Made by a program: the position numbers and the translations under genes. Shown here piece after piece: positions 26,678 to 34,854 of a DNA stretch of 58,847 bases (position 1 is the first letter of the stretch; every line of letters begins with the position of its first letter). Under the pieces are notes generated by a model. The model saw nothing but the letters and a program-made list of their open reading frames with translations, had not been told where the DNA came from and did no database searches. The stretch is from an uncultured Treponema sp. GTDB taxonomy: Bacteria; Spirochaetota; Spirochaetia; Treponematales; Treponemataceae. The stretch is from the NCBI RefSeq assembly GCF_946187725.1, contig NZ_CAMHSK010000002.1, positions 1-58,847 on the forward strand, read 5' to 3'.

Positions 26678-28771
26678 CTACTGTGATTTACCGCCATTAG
26701 CAAAATTTGAAATTGTATTCGACTGAGCATTCAGATTGTTCAAAGTTCCTTCCATTTGGCCATATTTACTTCGGAGTTTTGCTTCTTTTGAAGAAATTTG
26801 AGTTTCAAGCCGCCGGATATTGGCCTCTGACGCTTTGATTTTTGTATCAATTCCATTATTTTTACTGGCAATGATTCCACCGGACTGAACCCAGCTTGTA
26901 AGCTGCCTGTCTATTGAATATCCGATTCCAGAATCGATGACCAGGTCCCCGTCCGAATCATAACCAAAAAGATTCTTGATTTCGTCCATCTTTTCATCAA
27001 GGGCAGAATCAAGTTTTTTCTCGTCAATCTCAAGATACCCACGCATCTGGCTTGCAACATATCCACCCGTACTTCCAGAAGCCCGGCTTGATATTCCGAT
27101 TTGATTCAGCATGGTGAGTGTAGCGGTATCGGACCAACGGTAACTGGCCGTCACAGCAGCCCTTAAAGATGCCTTTCCGTTTGTAAGCGAGAAATCATTC
27201 TGGAACATTCCAAGTTTCTTTTCAGCTTCTTCTTTTTCGGAATCAGAAAGATAGTCAAGCTCAGAAATGATTTCAGGTTTGTTTTCGCTTAAAATCGTCA
27301 TTTCTGCAAGCACCTGATTATACCGACCGACAAATTCAATAAGAGCATCCTTTGCGGCCTCTTTGTCATTCGTGATGTCTATAGTTGCAGTCTCTTTTGT
27401 AGGCTGATGAACATTCAAAGTGACATGAGGAACAACATCATCTATTTTGTTTGAAGGACGAGTTATCGTGATTCCCTCGTATTTTATGACTGCATCGCCA
27501 GCCTGAGAAATCGGATTTATTGGAGCATAACCAAGATTCTTTTTTTCATCGTAAGTCGAAAATTCTGAGATGTAAAGCTGAGTACCTGTATTTCGGTTAC
27601 GCACGACAATGCTTTCCATGTCGGGATATTGTTTTAATGAAAGAGAAACAGTTTTTTCACCGGTTTCGCTGTCAAGTTTGAGTGCCGCCGTATCAATTTT
27701 GACTTCGCTTCCGTCCTTATTATGAACATAAAAATCTTCATAGCCAACGATTGGCACAAGAGGTTCAAGCGGAACAGGAGGAAGGTCAGTTTCACTCTGC
27801 TCGTTCTGCACAGTTACAGTCTCAAAAGTGGCAATTCCTGCATCAGGAAGTTCCGGTCTAGTCGAGCGTTTGATATTCAATTCCTCAGTCAAATCTTCGA
27901 CTTCCTGAGTTGAGTACCTGAATTCAAACATCTCGCTTGGAATTGTAAGGAATTCTTCAGGAACATAAATTGTGAAACCGCTTCGAGGAGGAACGACTAA
28001 TTTTTCATTTTCCTCATCGTATTCAACGAAAGTTTTTGTGAGAGGCGGCATACCATCCTGCTCTACTTCTGGAATTTTGGGATTAGAAAGAGTTGCTTCA
28101 TCAACAGGTTTATCCAGTTCCGATAAATCCATACCGAAAGTCGTAACATCTTTTTTGCTTTTTTCTACGATTTTATTTTCAAGCGCATAGGCAAGCGCGT
28201 CATCTTTCAAAACAAGACAGTTGTCATCGCCAGTTTTAAGCGATTCCAACAACAGAGAAGATTTTCCATTGCTCACTCCGACAAGTGAGGCTTTTATTGT
28301 ATTTGCACCTCGTTTATTGAGGGAATTTACGAATTCAGTGAGCTTTCCGCCCTTATAGTTGAAAGTTATTTTTTTGTCGCCAACCTCGAATGTATAGACA
28401 CCTTTTGGAACTTTTGAATTTTTATCAACTTCACCAGACAAAAAACGGTCAGAGGTGGCTTCTTTTATGACATCGATTTTAATTGAGCCAGCTTCGGCTT
28501 CACGACCAGCATCGGCAGTTATTGCCCGCTCGTCAGATGATGAGGCGATTTTATTATTAAAAGGATTTTCAAAGGAATATAAAGTTTTTGTGCTGTCACG
28601 CAATGCCGACATTTTTTGATTCATGCCGCGCCATGCGCCCTGCTGCTCTTTGTACCTGTCAAGCGATTCCTGCTCACGAGTGAGAGGAATACGCTCTTTT
28701 TTCATCAGTGCATCAATATAATCGTTGGTTTTATATTTATCACTGACTCCAGGTATTGAAATTTCAGCCAT
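26678..28771 (-). CDS. fliD: Flagellar filament cap protein FliD (HAP2)
   Basis: 697 residues. The N-terminus (PGVSDKYKTNDYIDALM) and the C-terminal D0 coiled coil (KASEANIRRLETQISSKEAKL) are FliD-like; the FlgE/FliD-like segment SDTATLTMLNQIGI and IGISSRASGS lies before it. FliD caps the growing filament and folds flagellin subunits, in spirochaetes within the periplasm. It is longer than enterobacterial FliD (about 470) because of an enlarged middle domain, common in treponemes. Shine-Dalgarno GAGGGG precedes the ATG. The next upstream gene is flaG. Confidence 0.93.
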   Translation of the reverse strand: MAEISIPGVSDKYKTNDYIDALMKKERIPLTREQESLDRYKEQQGAWRGMNQKMSALRDSTKTLYSFENPFNNKIASSSDERAITADAGREAEAGSIKIDVIKEATSDRFLSGEVDKNSKVPKGVYTFEVGDKKITFNYKGGKLTEFVNSLNKRGANTIKASLVGVSNGKSSLLLESLKTGDDNCLVLKDDALAYALENKIVEKSKKDVTTFGMDLSELDKPVDEATLSNPKIPEVEQDGMPPLTKTFVEYDEENEKLVVPPRSGFTIYVPEEFLTIPSEMFEFRYSTQEVEDLTEELNIKRSTRPELPDAGIATFETVTVQNEQSETDLPPVPLEPLVPIVGYEDFYVHNKDGSEVKIDTAALKLDSETGEKTVSLSLKQYPDMESIVVRNRNTGTQLYISEFSTYDEKKNLGYAPINPISQAGDAVIKYEGITITRPSNKIDDVVPHVTLNVHQPTKETATIDITNDKEAAKDALIEFVGRYNQVLAEMTILSENKPEIISELDYLSDSEKEEAEKKLGMFQNDFSLTNGKASLRAAVTASYRWSDTATLTMLNQIGISSRASGSTGGYVASQMRGYLEIDEKKLDSALDEKMDEIKNLFGYDSDGDLVIDSGIGYSIDRQLTSWVQSGGIIASKNNGIDTKIKASEANIRRLETQISSKEAKLRSKYGQMEGTLNNLNAQSNTISNFANGGKSQ

Positions 28772-28853
28772 AGTAATATCCCCTCAGATTACAGAAAACC
28801 AAAATTAATCAAGTAGATTTGCAAAACGTAAGATTTGCACCGATGACGAAATA

Positions 28854-29237
28854 TTAAATCATCTCGTCAAACAGAAGACCGATGGTCTTTCTGATTCTGA
28901 TTTTCAGTTTCTGCAAGTCCGCAGACGGAATCTCCTTGATGACTTTATCCGTTGCTGGATCAACGATAGACACAACAACCTGATTAAGCTCCTGATTGAC
29001 GCTGAACAGGACTTTACGCCCCATCACGACATCTGACAGGCGCTGAAGCTGTTTTGCATCTTCCTTGACCTGGGCAAGATTATTTGTAATGTTTTGTACC
29101 ACTTGAGCAGCATCTGCCATAGGTATTTCCGCAACTTTTACATTTGCGGACTGTTTTACAGCTGAAGTTGCTCCGGAGTTATACGCGAAGTGGCCATCCA
29201 TTGCCAAATTCTGCCCGACTGAATTAACTGTATTCAT
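28854..29237 (-). CDS. flaG: FlaG family protein
   Basis: 127 residues from the preferred ATG at 29237, which follows AGGAGGA by 7 nt; the longer frame starting at 29276 is rejected for that reason. The C-terminal half holds the FlaG block (KVLFSVNQELNQVVVSIVDPATDKVIKEIP). FlaG proteins affect filament length or assembly. Gene order flaB-flaG-fliD is usual. Confidence 0.85.
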   Translation of the reverse strand: MNTVNSVGQNLAMDGHFAYNSGATSAVKQSANVKVAEIPMADAAQVVQNITNNLAQVKEDAKQLQRLSDVVMGRKVLFSVNQELNQVVVSIVDPATDKVIKEIPSADLQKLKIRIRKTIGLLFDEMI

Positions 29238-29363
29238 GGGCTGTTCCTCCTGAAATAAAGAGAGAAAGGGGCGCACCTTTCCCTCTTACGCTTGTGCCTT
29301 ACGAAAAGACAACATCCAGAAGTCTCTTTTTACCGTATGCACCGGCGATTTTTTTGCTATGAC

Positions 29364-30212
29364 CTAGCGGAGCAATGCCAATACATTCTGTGACTGGCTG
29401 TTTGCCTGTGCAAGCATAGCGGTACCAGACTGTGTAAGAATCTGGTTCTTTGTGTATTCAACCATTTCATTAGCCATATCTGTATCACGGATGCGTGATT
29501 CAGCAGCCTGAAGGTTTTCGGCAGCAACATTGATACCATTTGCAGCCATTTCAAAGCGGTTCTGATAAGCGCCAAGATCTGCTCGCTGCTTAGATACGTT
29601 TTTAAGAGCATCATCAACAGTAGCGATGACCATGTTTGCCTGATCAGGAGAGTCGATTTTAATTCCCTCTTCTGTTCCCTGTGCGCCTTTGAGACCGAGT
29701 GACTGAGCGGTCATTGTGCCGATATATACACGTTCGTTCTGGTCAACATTAGCTCCAATCTGGAACTGCATGATGCGGTCTGAATTCTGAGCGAAAGAAC
29801 CCGTGAGCATATTCATTCCGTTGAACTGTGCCTGTGAAGCAATTCTGTCAACTTCTGATACAAGCTGTGAAACTTCTACCTGAATCTGCATTCGGTCTTC
29901 GTCAGAATAGATACCGTTAGCTGACTGTACTGCAAGTTCGCGGATTCTCTGAAGGATATCAGTTGTTTCTGAGAGATAGCCTTCTGTAGACTGAATGAAT
30001 GAAACACCATTCTGAATGTTTCGGTTAGCCTGATTGAGACCACGAATCTGGCTGCGCATCTTTTCAGATACTGCCATTCCTGAAGCATCATCGCCAGCTT
30101 TGTTGATACGCTGACCTGAGCTGAGTTTCTCGATGTTACCCATCAATTGTTCGTTTGAAACGCCCAATGTACGGTTAGCATACAAAGAACTCATGTTGTG
30201 ATTAATTACCAT
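29364..30212 (-). CDS. flaB: Flagellin, FlaB-type core filament protein (second copy)
   Basis: 282 residues. N-terminal [17 protein letters not shown] and C-terminal [25 protein letters not shown] D0 segments flank a small variable centre, as in spirochaete core flagellins. It lacks the MWFHIGAN block of the neighbouring copy and instead has [18 protein letters not shown], so the two are different isoforms, not a recent duplication. Periplasmic filament subunit; assembled from inside through the export apparatus. The Shine-Dalgarno region (TCATGGAGGA) carries a GGA that could bind CsrA. Confidence 0.96.
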   Translation of the reverse strand: MVINHNMSSLYANRTLGVSNEQLMGNIEKLSSGQRINKAGDDASGMAVSEKMRSQIRGLNQANRNIQNGVSFIQSTEGYLSETTDILQRIRELAVQSANGIYSDEDRMQIQVEVSQLVSEVDRIASQAQFNGMNMLTGSFAQNSDRIMQFQIGANVDQNERVYIGTMTAQSLGLKGAQGTEEGIKIDSPDQANMVIATVDDALKNVSKQRADLGAYQNRFEMAANGINVAAENLQAAESRIRDTDMANEMVEYTKNQILTQSGTAMLAQANSQSQNVLALLR

Positions 30213-30597
30213 ATTTTAGTCCTCCATGATAAAAAGCAGACAGATACAACATCATGTTGCATGTCCCAATCTGTGCAGGCTGCCTCCGGTTTTTGCGCCC
30301 CCGAAAGTGATTTAGACCTAGTACAGCGGGAATTGATATTGAGAAAAATCAATATCAGCTTACGCTGTCACAGAAAGCATAGAGAACTCTTTTCAAAGAA
30401 CTGTTGGCGTGTCTAAATGCACGCCTGAATGGTCATAAAAGAACAAAAGAAAATCACGATTCTTCTGTTCCTGCTGATTACATTGTAACGGGATGTTTGA
30501 TGAAAATAAAGAGGTAAAGCAATAAACATCACACATTTTTTGAAAGATACAAGAAACATACTGAATCTCATATCTTCCAAAAAAACATTATAATGCA
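30213..30597 (-). other. Intergenic leader of the second flaB, with hairpins
   Basis: No gene. Reading the minus strand there is a hairpin GGCGTG-N8-CACGCC (30406-30425) and a larger one with outer arms ACAGCG/CGCTGT (30323-30369) and inner arms TGATATTG/CAATATCA. GGA triplets occur near 30274 and in the Shine-Dalgarno. I found no clear terminator for the first flaB and no convincing promoter, so read-through from the first flaB is likely. Confidence 0.55.
30219..30231 (-). promoter_or_regulatory. GGA-type Shine-Dalgarno, possible CsrA site (second flaB)
   Basis: The minus strand reads ATCATGGAGGACT. Nearly the same context precedes flgL (34831-34842) and, with GGAGA, fliW (33486-33495). CsrA binds A-N-GGA at ribosome binding sites. 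Confidence 0.45.
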
Positions 30598-31458
30598 CTA
30601 TCGAAGCAAAGACAAGACATTCTGTGACTGATTGTTTGCCTGTGCAAGCATTGCAGTACCAGCCTGCTGAAGAACCTGGTTCTTTGTGAAATCAACCATT
30701 CGCTGAGCCATATCGGTGTCGCGAATGCGTGATTCAGAAGCCTGGAGATTTTCAGAAGCGATGTCGAGTCCTCGTACAGCGTACTCCATTCGGTTCTGAT
30801 AACCGCCGAGGTCAGCGCGCTGTTTGTTAATTTTTTTGAGAGCTTCATCGAGAGTGCCGATTGCAGTGTTTGCGAGCTCAGGAGTATCAATTTTCATGAC
30901 TTCCTCAGTTGCAATTGCACGAACGCCGAGAGCAGCAGCTGTCATAGTTCCGATGAAAACCTGCATACGCTGATCCATGTTAGCTCCGATATGGAACCAC
31001 ATTGAAGCAGTAATAGCATTCTCACTGTTGAGCTGTGCAAAACGACCTGTGAGCATGTTCATGCCGTTGAACTGTGCCTGTGAAGCAATTCGATCAACTT
31101 CGGCAACAAGCTGAGATACCTCAACCTGAATCTGCATTCGGTCTTCATCAGAATAGATTCCGTTTGATGACTGAACAGAAAGCTCGCGGAGTCGCTGCAA
31201 GATGTCAGTAGTTTCCTGCAAGTAACCTTCTGTTACCTGAATGAAGCTGATGCCATTTGAAGCGTTCTGAGAAGCCTGATTGAGACCACGAATCTGGCTG
31301 CGCATCTTTTCAGATACTGCAAGACCTGAAGCATCGTCTCCTGCTACGTTGATTTTTTCTCCTGAAGAGAGTTTCTCCATGTCTTTTGAAAGACTAAGAC
31401 CTGTTACGCCGAGATTGCGGTTGGCGAACATTGCGGACATGTTGTGGTTAATGACCAT
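30598..31458 (-). CDS. flaB: Flagellin, FlaB-type core filament protein (first copy)
   Basis: 286 residues from the ATG at 31458 (CGGAGGA 8 nt upstream); the longer frame from 31488 is rejected. D0 segments ([37 protein letters not shown]) and the treponeme signature [12 protein letters not shown] are present. Core subunit of periplasmic flagella. Transcribed from a sigma-28-like promoter and carrying a 150-nt leader with two GGA sites, so it is probably controlled by FliA and by CsrA/FliW, whose genes are 1.4 kb away. Confidence 0.96.
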   Translation of the reverse strand: MVINHNMSAMFANRNLGVTGLSLSKDMEKLSSGEKINVAGDDASGLAVSEKMRSQIRGLNQASQNASNGISFIQVTEGYLQETTDILQRLRELSVQSSNGIYSDEDRMQIQVEVSQLVAEVDRIASQAQFNGMNMLTGRFAQLNSENAITASMWFHIGANMDQRMQVFIGTMTAAALGVRAIATEEVMKIDTPELANTAIGTLDEALKKINKQRADLGGYQNRMEYAVRGLDIASENLQASESRIRDTDMAQRMVDFTKNQVLQQAGTAMLAQANNQSQNVLSLLR

Positions 31459-31464
31459 AGTTTT

Positions 31465-31475
31465 TTCCTCCGTGG
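31465..31475 (-). promoter_or_regulatory. Possible CsrA site at the flaB Shine-Dalgarno
   Basis: The minus strand reads CCACGGAGGAA, an A-C-GGA motif overlapping the ribosome binding site of the first flaB. Confidence 0.5.
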
Positions 31476-31541
31476 AAATGTTTTTCAAGCCAAAATCCTT
31501 TTTAGCCTGTTTGAAAAAGGAAACTTCAGTATTACAAGGCT

Positions 31542-31549
31542 ACATCCGT
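31542..31549 (-). promoter_or_regulatory. Possible upstream CsrA site in flaB leader
   Basis: The minus strand reads ACGGATGT, close to the 3' part of the CsrA consensus (ARGGAUGU). It lies about 70 nt upstream of the Shine-Dalgarno site, the same two-site layout as the B. subtilis hag leader. Confidence 0.5.
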
Positions 31550-31618
31550 CTCCTTTTTCGTGACATGTTTGCCAGAATTCTTCTACGAAGCTGTTCTGAA
31601 CATAACTTGTCCTTTTTA

Positions 31619-31646
31619 GTATCGGCAATGATTATTAATAACTTTA
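31619..31646 (-). promoter_or_regulatory. Sigma-28 (FliA) type promoter of first flaB
   Basis: The minus strand has TAAAGTTA (31646-31639), 12 nt, then GCCGATAC (31626-31619). This matches TAAAGTTT-N11-GCCGATAA with one extra spacer base. Upstream is an A/T-only tract (31659-31690). Confidence 0.75.
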
Positions 31647-31727
31647 GAGAAATTTTCGATTTTTTTTTATTTTTTTTCGATTTTTTTTAATTGAAAACAG
31701 ATTTCGTTGTAACTTCGATACAGTGGC

Positions 31728-31771
31728 TTTAAAAACAACAAGGCAGTGCCAACATAAGAGTCAGCACTGCC
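31728..31771 (-). terminator. Rho-independent terminator after the DHH gene
   Basis: On the minus strand GGCAGTGC / GCACTGCC form an 8-bp stem (arms 31771-31764 and 31749-31742) followed by TTGTTGTTTTT. It separates the DHH gene from the flaB promoter. Confidence 0.75.
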
Positions 31772-31799
31772 CTGCCACTTTCAAGAGTTTTAGCAATTT

Positions 31800-32726
31800 T
31801 TAGGCATTTGCCAAAGTTTTGAGTTCCTCGAGCATTCTAGGCAAGCCTTCGCCCATCGTCTCATCGGTGAACTGGCAGGTGCCTACTTTTTCGTGACCGC
31901 CGCCACCATATTTGAGCATGAGACTTCCTACATTCACCTTGCTCGTTTTGTTCAATATGCTGTAGCCCACGGCAGCAGAGCAGCCCGCCCCGCCCCGGCC
32001 GCTTACAATCCATGCGCTGATGTTCTGTTCAGGATACATGCTGTAAATCATGAAGCGGTTTCCGGTGTAAATCGGATCCACACCGCGCAAATCGCTCACA
32101 ATCAGGTTACCGTGCACCTCGGTGTGAGCCTTTACCATCTCCTTGAATTTCTCTGTCTGCTCCTTGTAGACTTCGATGCGCTCCTGAACATCGGAAAGTG
32201 CCAGAATTTCATCGGTGCTCATGTCGCGGCAACAGTGCATCAGTTTTTCCATGAGCGCGTAATTCGGAATCGTGAACTGGCGCCATCGCCCTAAACCAGT
32301 GCGCGGATCCATCAGAAAACCGACTAAAATCCACCCCTGCGGGTTCTGGATTTCATCAATCGTAAGGTTGCCGGAATCAACTTTGTCAACGGCAATCATA
32401 ATGTCGTCATAGTTGGGGAAGCGTTCTTTTCCGCCGTAATATTCGTAGATAATGCGTGCACAGCTCGGCGTAATGCGGCTCTCCCCCTTATACTGTCCGG
32501 CAAGCGCCAGACGCTCATGCTCGCTTGAATGGTGGTCGAACCAAAGGCCACAACCTTTTACATAGGGTACATTTGCAAGGCAGTCGTTCTCGTCAATAGG
32601 AACCAGGCCGTCCTGCAAATCCTTAGGATGCGCGAACTTCCAATGGTCAACGACACCAACATCCAAAAGGAGCGCACCGCAGACCAAACCATCAAAATCA
32701 GAACGGGTAACTAATCTCATTGCCAT
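31800..32726 (-). CDS. DHH-family phosphoesterase-like protein
   Basis: 308 residues. TRSDFDGLV at the N-terminus, WFDHHSSEH (the DHH motif) and the C-terminal DHHA1-type GGGGHEKVGTCQF are visible. DHH proteins include nano-RNases, c-di-AMP phosphodiesterases, RecJ and exopolyphosphatases; the substrate of this one cannot be assigned. The motif order is like the stand-alone two-domain class. Located between csrA and flaB but transcribed as its own unit: a terminator follows it, and a GAGG ribosome site precedes the ATG. Confidence 0.82.
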   Translation of the reverse strand: MAMRLVTRSDFDGLVCGALLLDVGVVDHWKFAHPKDLQDGLVPIDENDCLANVPYVKGCGLWFDHHSSEHERLALAGQYKGESRITPSCARIIYEYYGGKERFPNYDDIMIAVDKVDSGNLTIDEIQNPQGWILVGFLMDPRTGLGRWRQFTIPNYALMEKLMHCCRDMSTDEILALSDVQERIEVYKEQTEKFKEMVKAHTEVHGNLIVSDLRGVDPIYTGNRFMIYSMYPEQNISAWIVSGRGGAGCSAAVGYSILNKTSKVNVGSLMLKYGGGGHEKVGTCQFTDETMGEGLPRMLEELKTLANA

Positions 32727-32815
32727 AAAATAACCTCAAAATTATTTTAGCACGGGTTTACACGGAACGCAAAGAAAAAAAGAGGATATACAGAGTTAGC
32801 GTAGGGAGTGCCTAA

Positions 32816-33037
32816 TTATGACAAAAGATTTGCAAGAGCATCCAAAGCAGTGCTTCCGAGAGCTGCTTCCCTGTTCTGCCGCTGAATGTCATCGTAAACT
32901 TCCTGGCGGAACACTTTTACGGTTTTTGGGGCATCAACACCGATTTTAACCTGATCTCCGGAAATTCCGATTATCTGGATTGAGATGTCATTACCAATCT
33001 TTATTTTTTCATCAACTTTTCTTGACAATATCAGCAT
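32816..33037 (-). CDS. csrA: Carbon storage regulator CsrA
   Basis: 73 residues, starting [18 protein letters not shown], with the conserved [25 protein letters not shown] core. CsrA is a dimeric RNA-binding protein that blocks translation at GGA sites. Its ATG overlaps the fliW stop by one base (TAATG), so FliW and CsrA are made together; FliW antagonises CsrA when flagellin is low in the cell. Probable targets are the flaB, flgL and fliW leaders in this window. Confidence 0.97.
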   Translation of the reverse strand: MLILSRKVDEKIKIGNDISIQIIGISGDQVKIGVDAPKTVKVFRQEVYDDIQRQNREAALGSTALDALANLLS

Positions 33038-33480
33038 TATTTTGCCCCCTTTGCTTTCAGGGCCTTGATGATATTGTATTTAGTAGTCCATTTCGTATCA
33101 GCCAGAATAACTTGAAGTGCAAGATTGTTCTTTTTATTAACAACAACCGGTCCCTGAAGGTTTGCCGTGACAGGTCCGCCGTCAGCAGGCACTGTTACAA
33201 TTGACCAGACGATTACATCCGAGCTTGAAACAACATCGATTTCTGAGAGTGTCTTGTCATCAACATCAAGCTCGTAATGCTCAGCAATGATGAAAGGGTC
33301 AACGATAAGGAAAGCTAGGCCTGGCTCATCCAGAGACTGCATCCAGTAAAACGGCTTATATTCCGACTCTATCAAAGCGTATTTATGAAAATCTTCAAAT
33401 CCAAGAACACCATTCGGAAAATCAATGATATCTTTCTCATCGACCGAAACAGTTCCCATTGTCTTAGTCTTAACTTCCAT
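33037..33480 (-). CDS. fliW: Flagellar assembly factor FliW
   Basis: 147 residues from the ATG at 33480 (GGAG upstream); the longer frame from 33525 is rejected because it runs through a palindromic intergenic region. Family blocks: [11 protein letters not shown] near the start, [19 protein letters not shown] in the middle. FliW binds either flagellin or CsrA and so couples flagellin level to translation. Placed between flgL and csrA, the usual order. Confidence 0.95.
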   Translation of the reverse strand: MEVKTKTMGTVSVDEKDIIDFPNGVLGFEDFHKYALIESEYKPFYWMQSLDEPGLAFLIVDPFIIAEHYELDVDDKTLSEIDVVSSSDVIVWSIVTVPADGGPVTANLQGPVVVNKKNNLALQVILADTKWTTKYNIIKALKAKGAK

Positions 33481-33502
33481 GATTTTTCTCCATGACATTT
33501 TT

Positions 33503-33568
33503 GACGCGGATGGACACAGATTCACGCTGATAATTTTATATCTGTGCGTATCTGCGTTTATCCGCGTC
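33503..33568 (-). repeat. Inverted repeat between flgL and fliW
   Basis: Outer arms GACGCGGAT / ATCCGCGTC (33503-33511, 33560-33568) and inner arms CACAGAT / ATCTGTG. The arms look built of decamer-like units (ATCTGTG-CG, ATCTGCGTTT, ATCCGCGTC) of a kind I recall in intergenic regions of many genomes. On the minus strand it is not followed by a U-run, so it is not a simple terminator for flgL. Confidence 0.6.
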
Positions 33569-33576
33569 TATTTTTT

Positions 33577-34824
33577 TTATCTCATATAATTCAAAAGGGT
33601 TGACGAATACATTTTTCCGGCTGTTGAGAGCGTGGCGTTCTGAGTGTATTCGAGCATTTTTTCGTCCGTTATTGCTTTTGTAAGGTCAAGGTCCCCTTCC
33701 CTGCTGATTTGGCCCGTAACATTCAATGCTACGGCAGAATTTCGTGTCATATCATTCTGAAGCCGCTCATACTCGCTGCCTGATTTTGCAACACGAGTTA
33801 CAAGCGTATTGATTCCAGAATCAAGACTTGCAAGGACACGGCCACCGATTTCTTCATTATCACCTGCAAACATTGCATCACGAAGCGCGATGACTGTATC
33901 AAAAAGAGAACCGCCTGTTACACGGACAGAATCTCCGATATTATACGGAGGGCGCTGACTTGAATCCTTGATGATTCCAAGCTCATTCAATGCAGAACCA
34001 GAAACATCTTCAAGCCAAAGCTGTCTTGCATCCGTCGTCGAAAGATTTAAACCATGAGTAACCGGGTCAAGGGAAGCCTTTACGGCAGCACCACTCGAAT
34101 TGATTTTTGCCATCAGGGAATATACATTATCACCAGATTCAACATTGATTTTCTGTCCGTCCACAGAAATCACTGAATCCTGCTGAGCCTGCCATTCACG
34201 AGAATCGCGGCCACCGAAAAGTCTCTGAGGTTCCGCCCAGAAAATTCGGTTTCCGGCACTCTCAACCGTGATGTATTTGTTCTCATCAACTTCGACTTTA
34301 TTCTGGTCAATCGAGCCGTTATAGTGCACTGCTGAAATCAAAGGAACGGTAGAACCTTCAATCGCACCCATATCGACATCAAAAGCACGGATATTTGTAT
34401 TTGTTCCGGCAAAAAGAGAATTTCCGTCCGGAGCAACAGCATTTGCATTCTGGAGGAGTTCACCGAGAAGCTCATTCACTTCGACAGCCATATTGCGCAT
34501 ATCATCTTTCGTGTAGATTCCGTTTGAACCTGTAACGGCAAGCTCGCGCACCCGCTGCATGATTTCAAGAGAATTGGTCATGTAGCCCTCACGATAAAGA
34601 TACTGGTCGCTCAGGATACTTGCGTTTTTCTCAAACTTTTCAACGCGATTTTTATAAGACTGATATTTTACAAGATGACCAGCAGCGATTGGATCATCGC
34701 GCAATGAAGAAATGCGTGACTGAGTTCCAATCTGCTTGTCAATCTTTGCCCGTCGTACTTCCTGTCGGCGGAGATTGTACTGCGTCTGGTTATTATTCAG
34801 CTGTGAACTGATTCTTGTCGGCAT
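33577..34824 (-). CDS. flgL: Flagellar hook-filament junction protein FlgL (HAP3)
   Basis: 415 residues. Flagellin-like D0 ends: N-terminal MPTRISSQLNNNQTQYNLRR and SLEIMQRVRELAVTGSNG; C-terminal YTQNATLSTAGKMYSSTLLN. FlgL joins the hook-side FlgK to the filament. Longer than E. coli FlgL (about 317). The Shine-Dalgarno region TCATGGAGGA is the same as before the second flaB. Follows flgK by 30 bp. Confidence 0.93.
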   Translation of the reverse strand: MPTRISSQLNNNQTQYNLRRQEVRRAKIDKQIGTQSRISSLRDDPIAAGHLVKYQSYKNRVEKFEKNASILSDQYLYREGYMTNSLEIMQRVRELAVTGSNGIYTKDDMRNMAVEVNELLGELLQNANAVAPDGNSLFAGTNTNIRAFDVDMGAIEGSTVPLISAVHYNGSIDQNKVEVDENKYITVESAGNRIFWAEPQRLFGGRDSREWQAQQDSVISVDGQKINVESGDNVYSLMAKINSSGAAVKASLDPVTHGLNLSTTDARQLWLEDVSGSALNELGIIKDSSQRPPYNIGDSVRVTGGSLFDTVIALRDAMFAGDNEEIGGRVLASLDSGINTLVTRVAKSGSEYERLQNDMTRNSAVALNVTGQISREGDLDLTKAITDEKMLEYTQNATLSTAGKMYSSTLLNYMR

Positions 34825-34854
34825 TTTTTAATCCTCCATGATTTTTTTTATGCT

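Noticed and set aside
31893..32294. Plus-strand frame of 133 codons
   Set aside because: Antisense to the DHH gene, whose motifs show the true frame.
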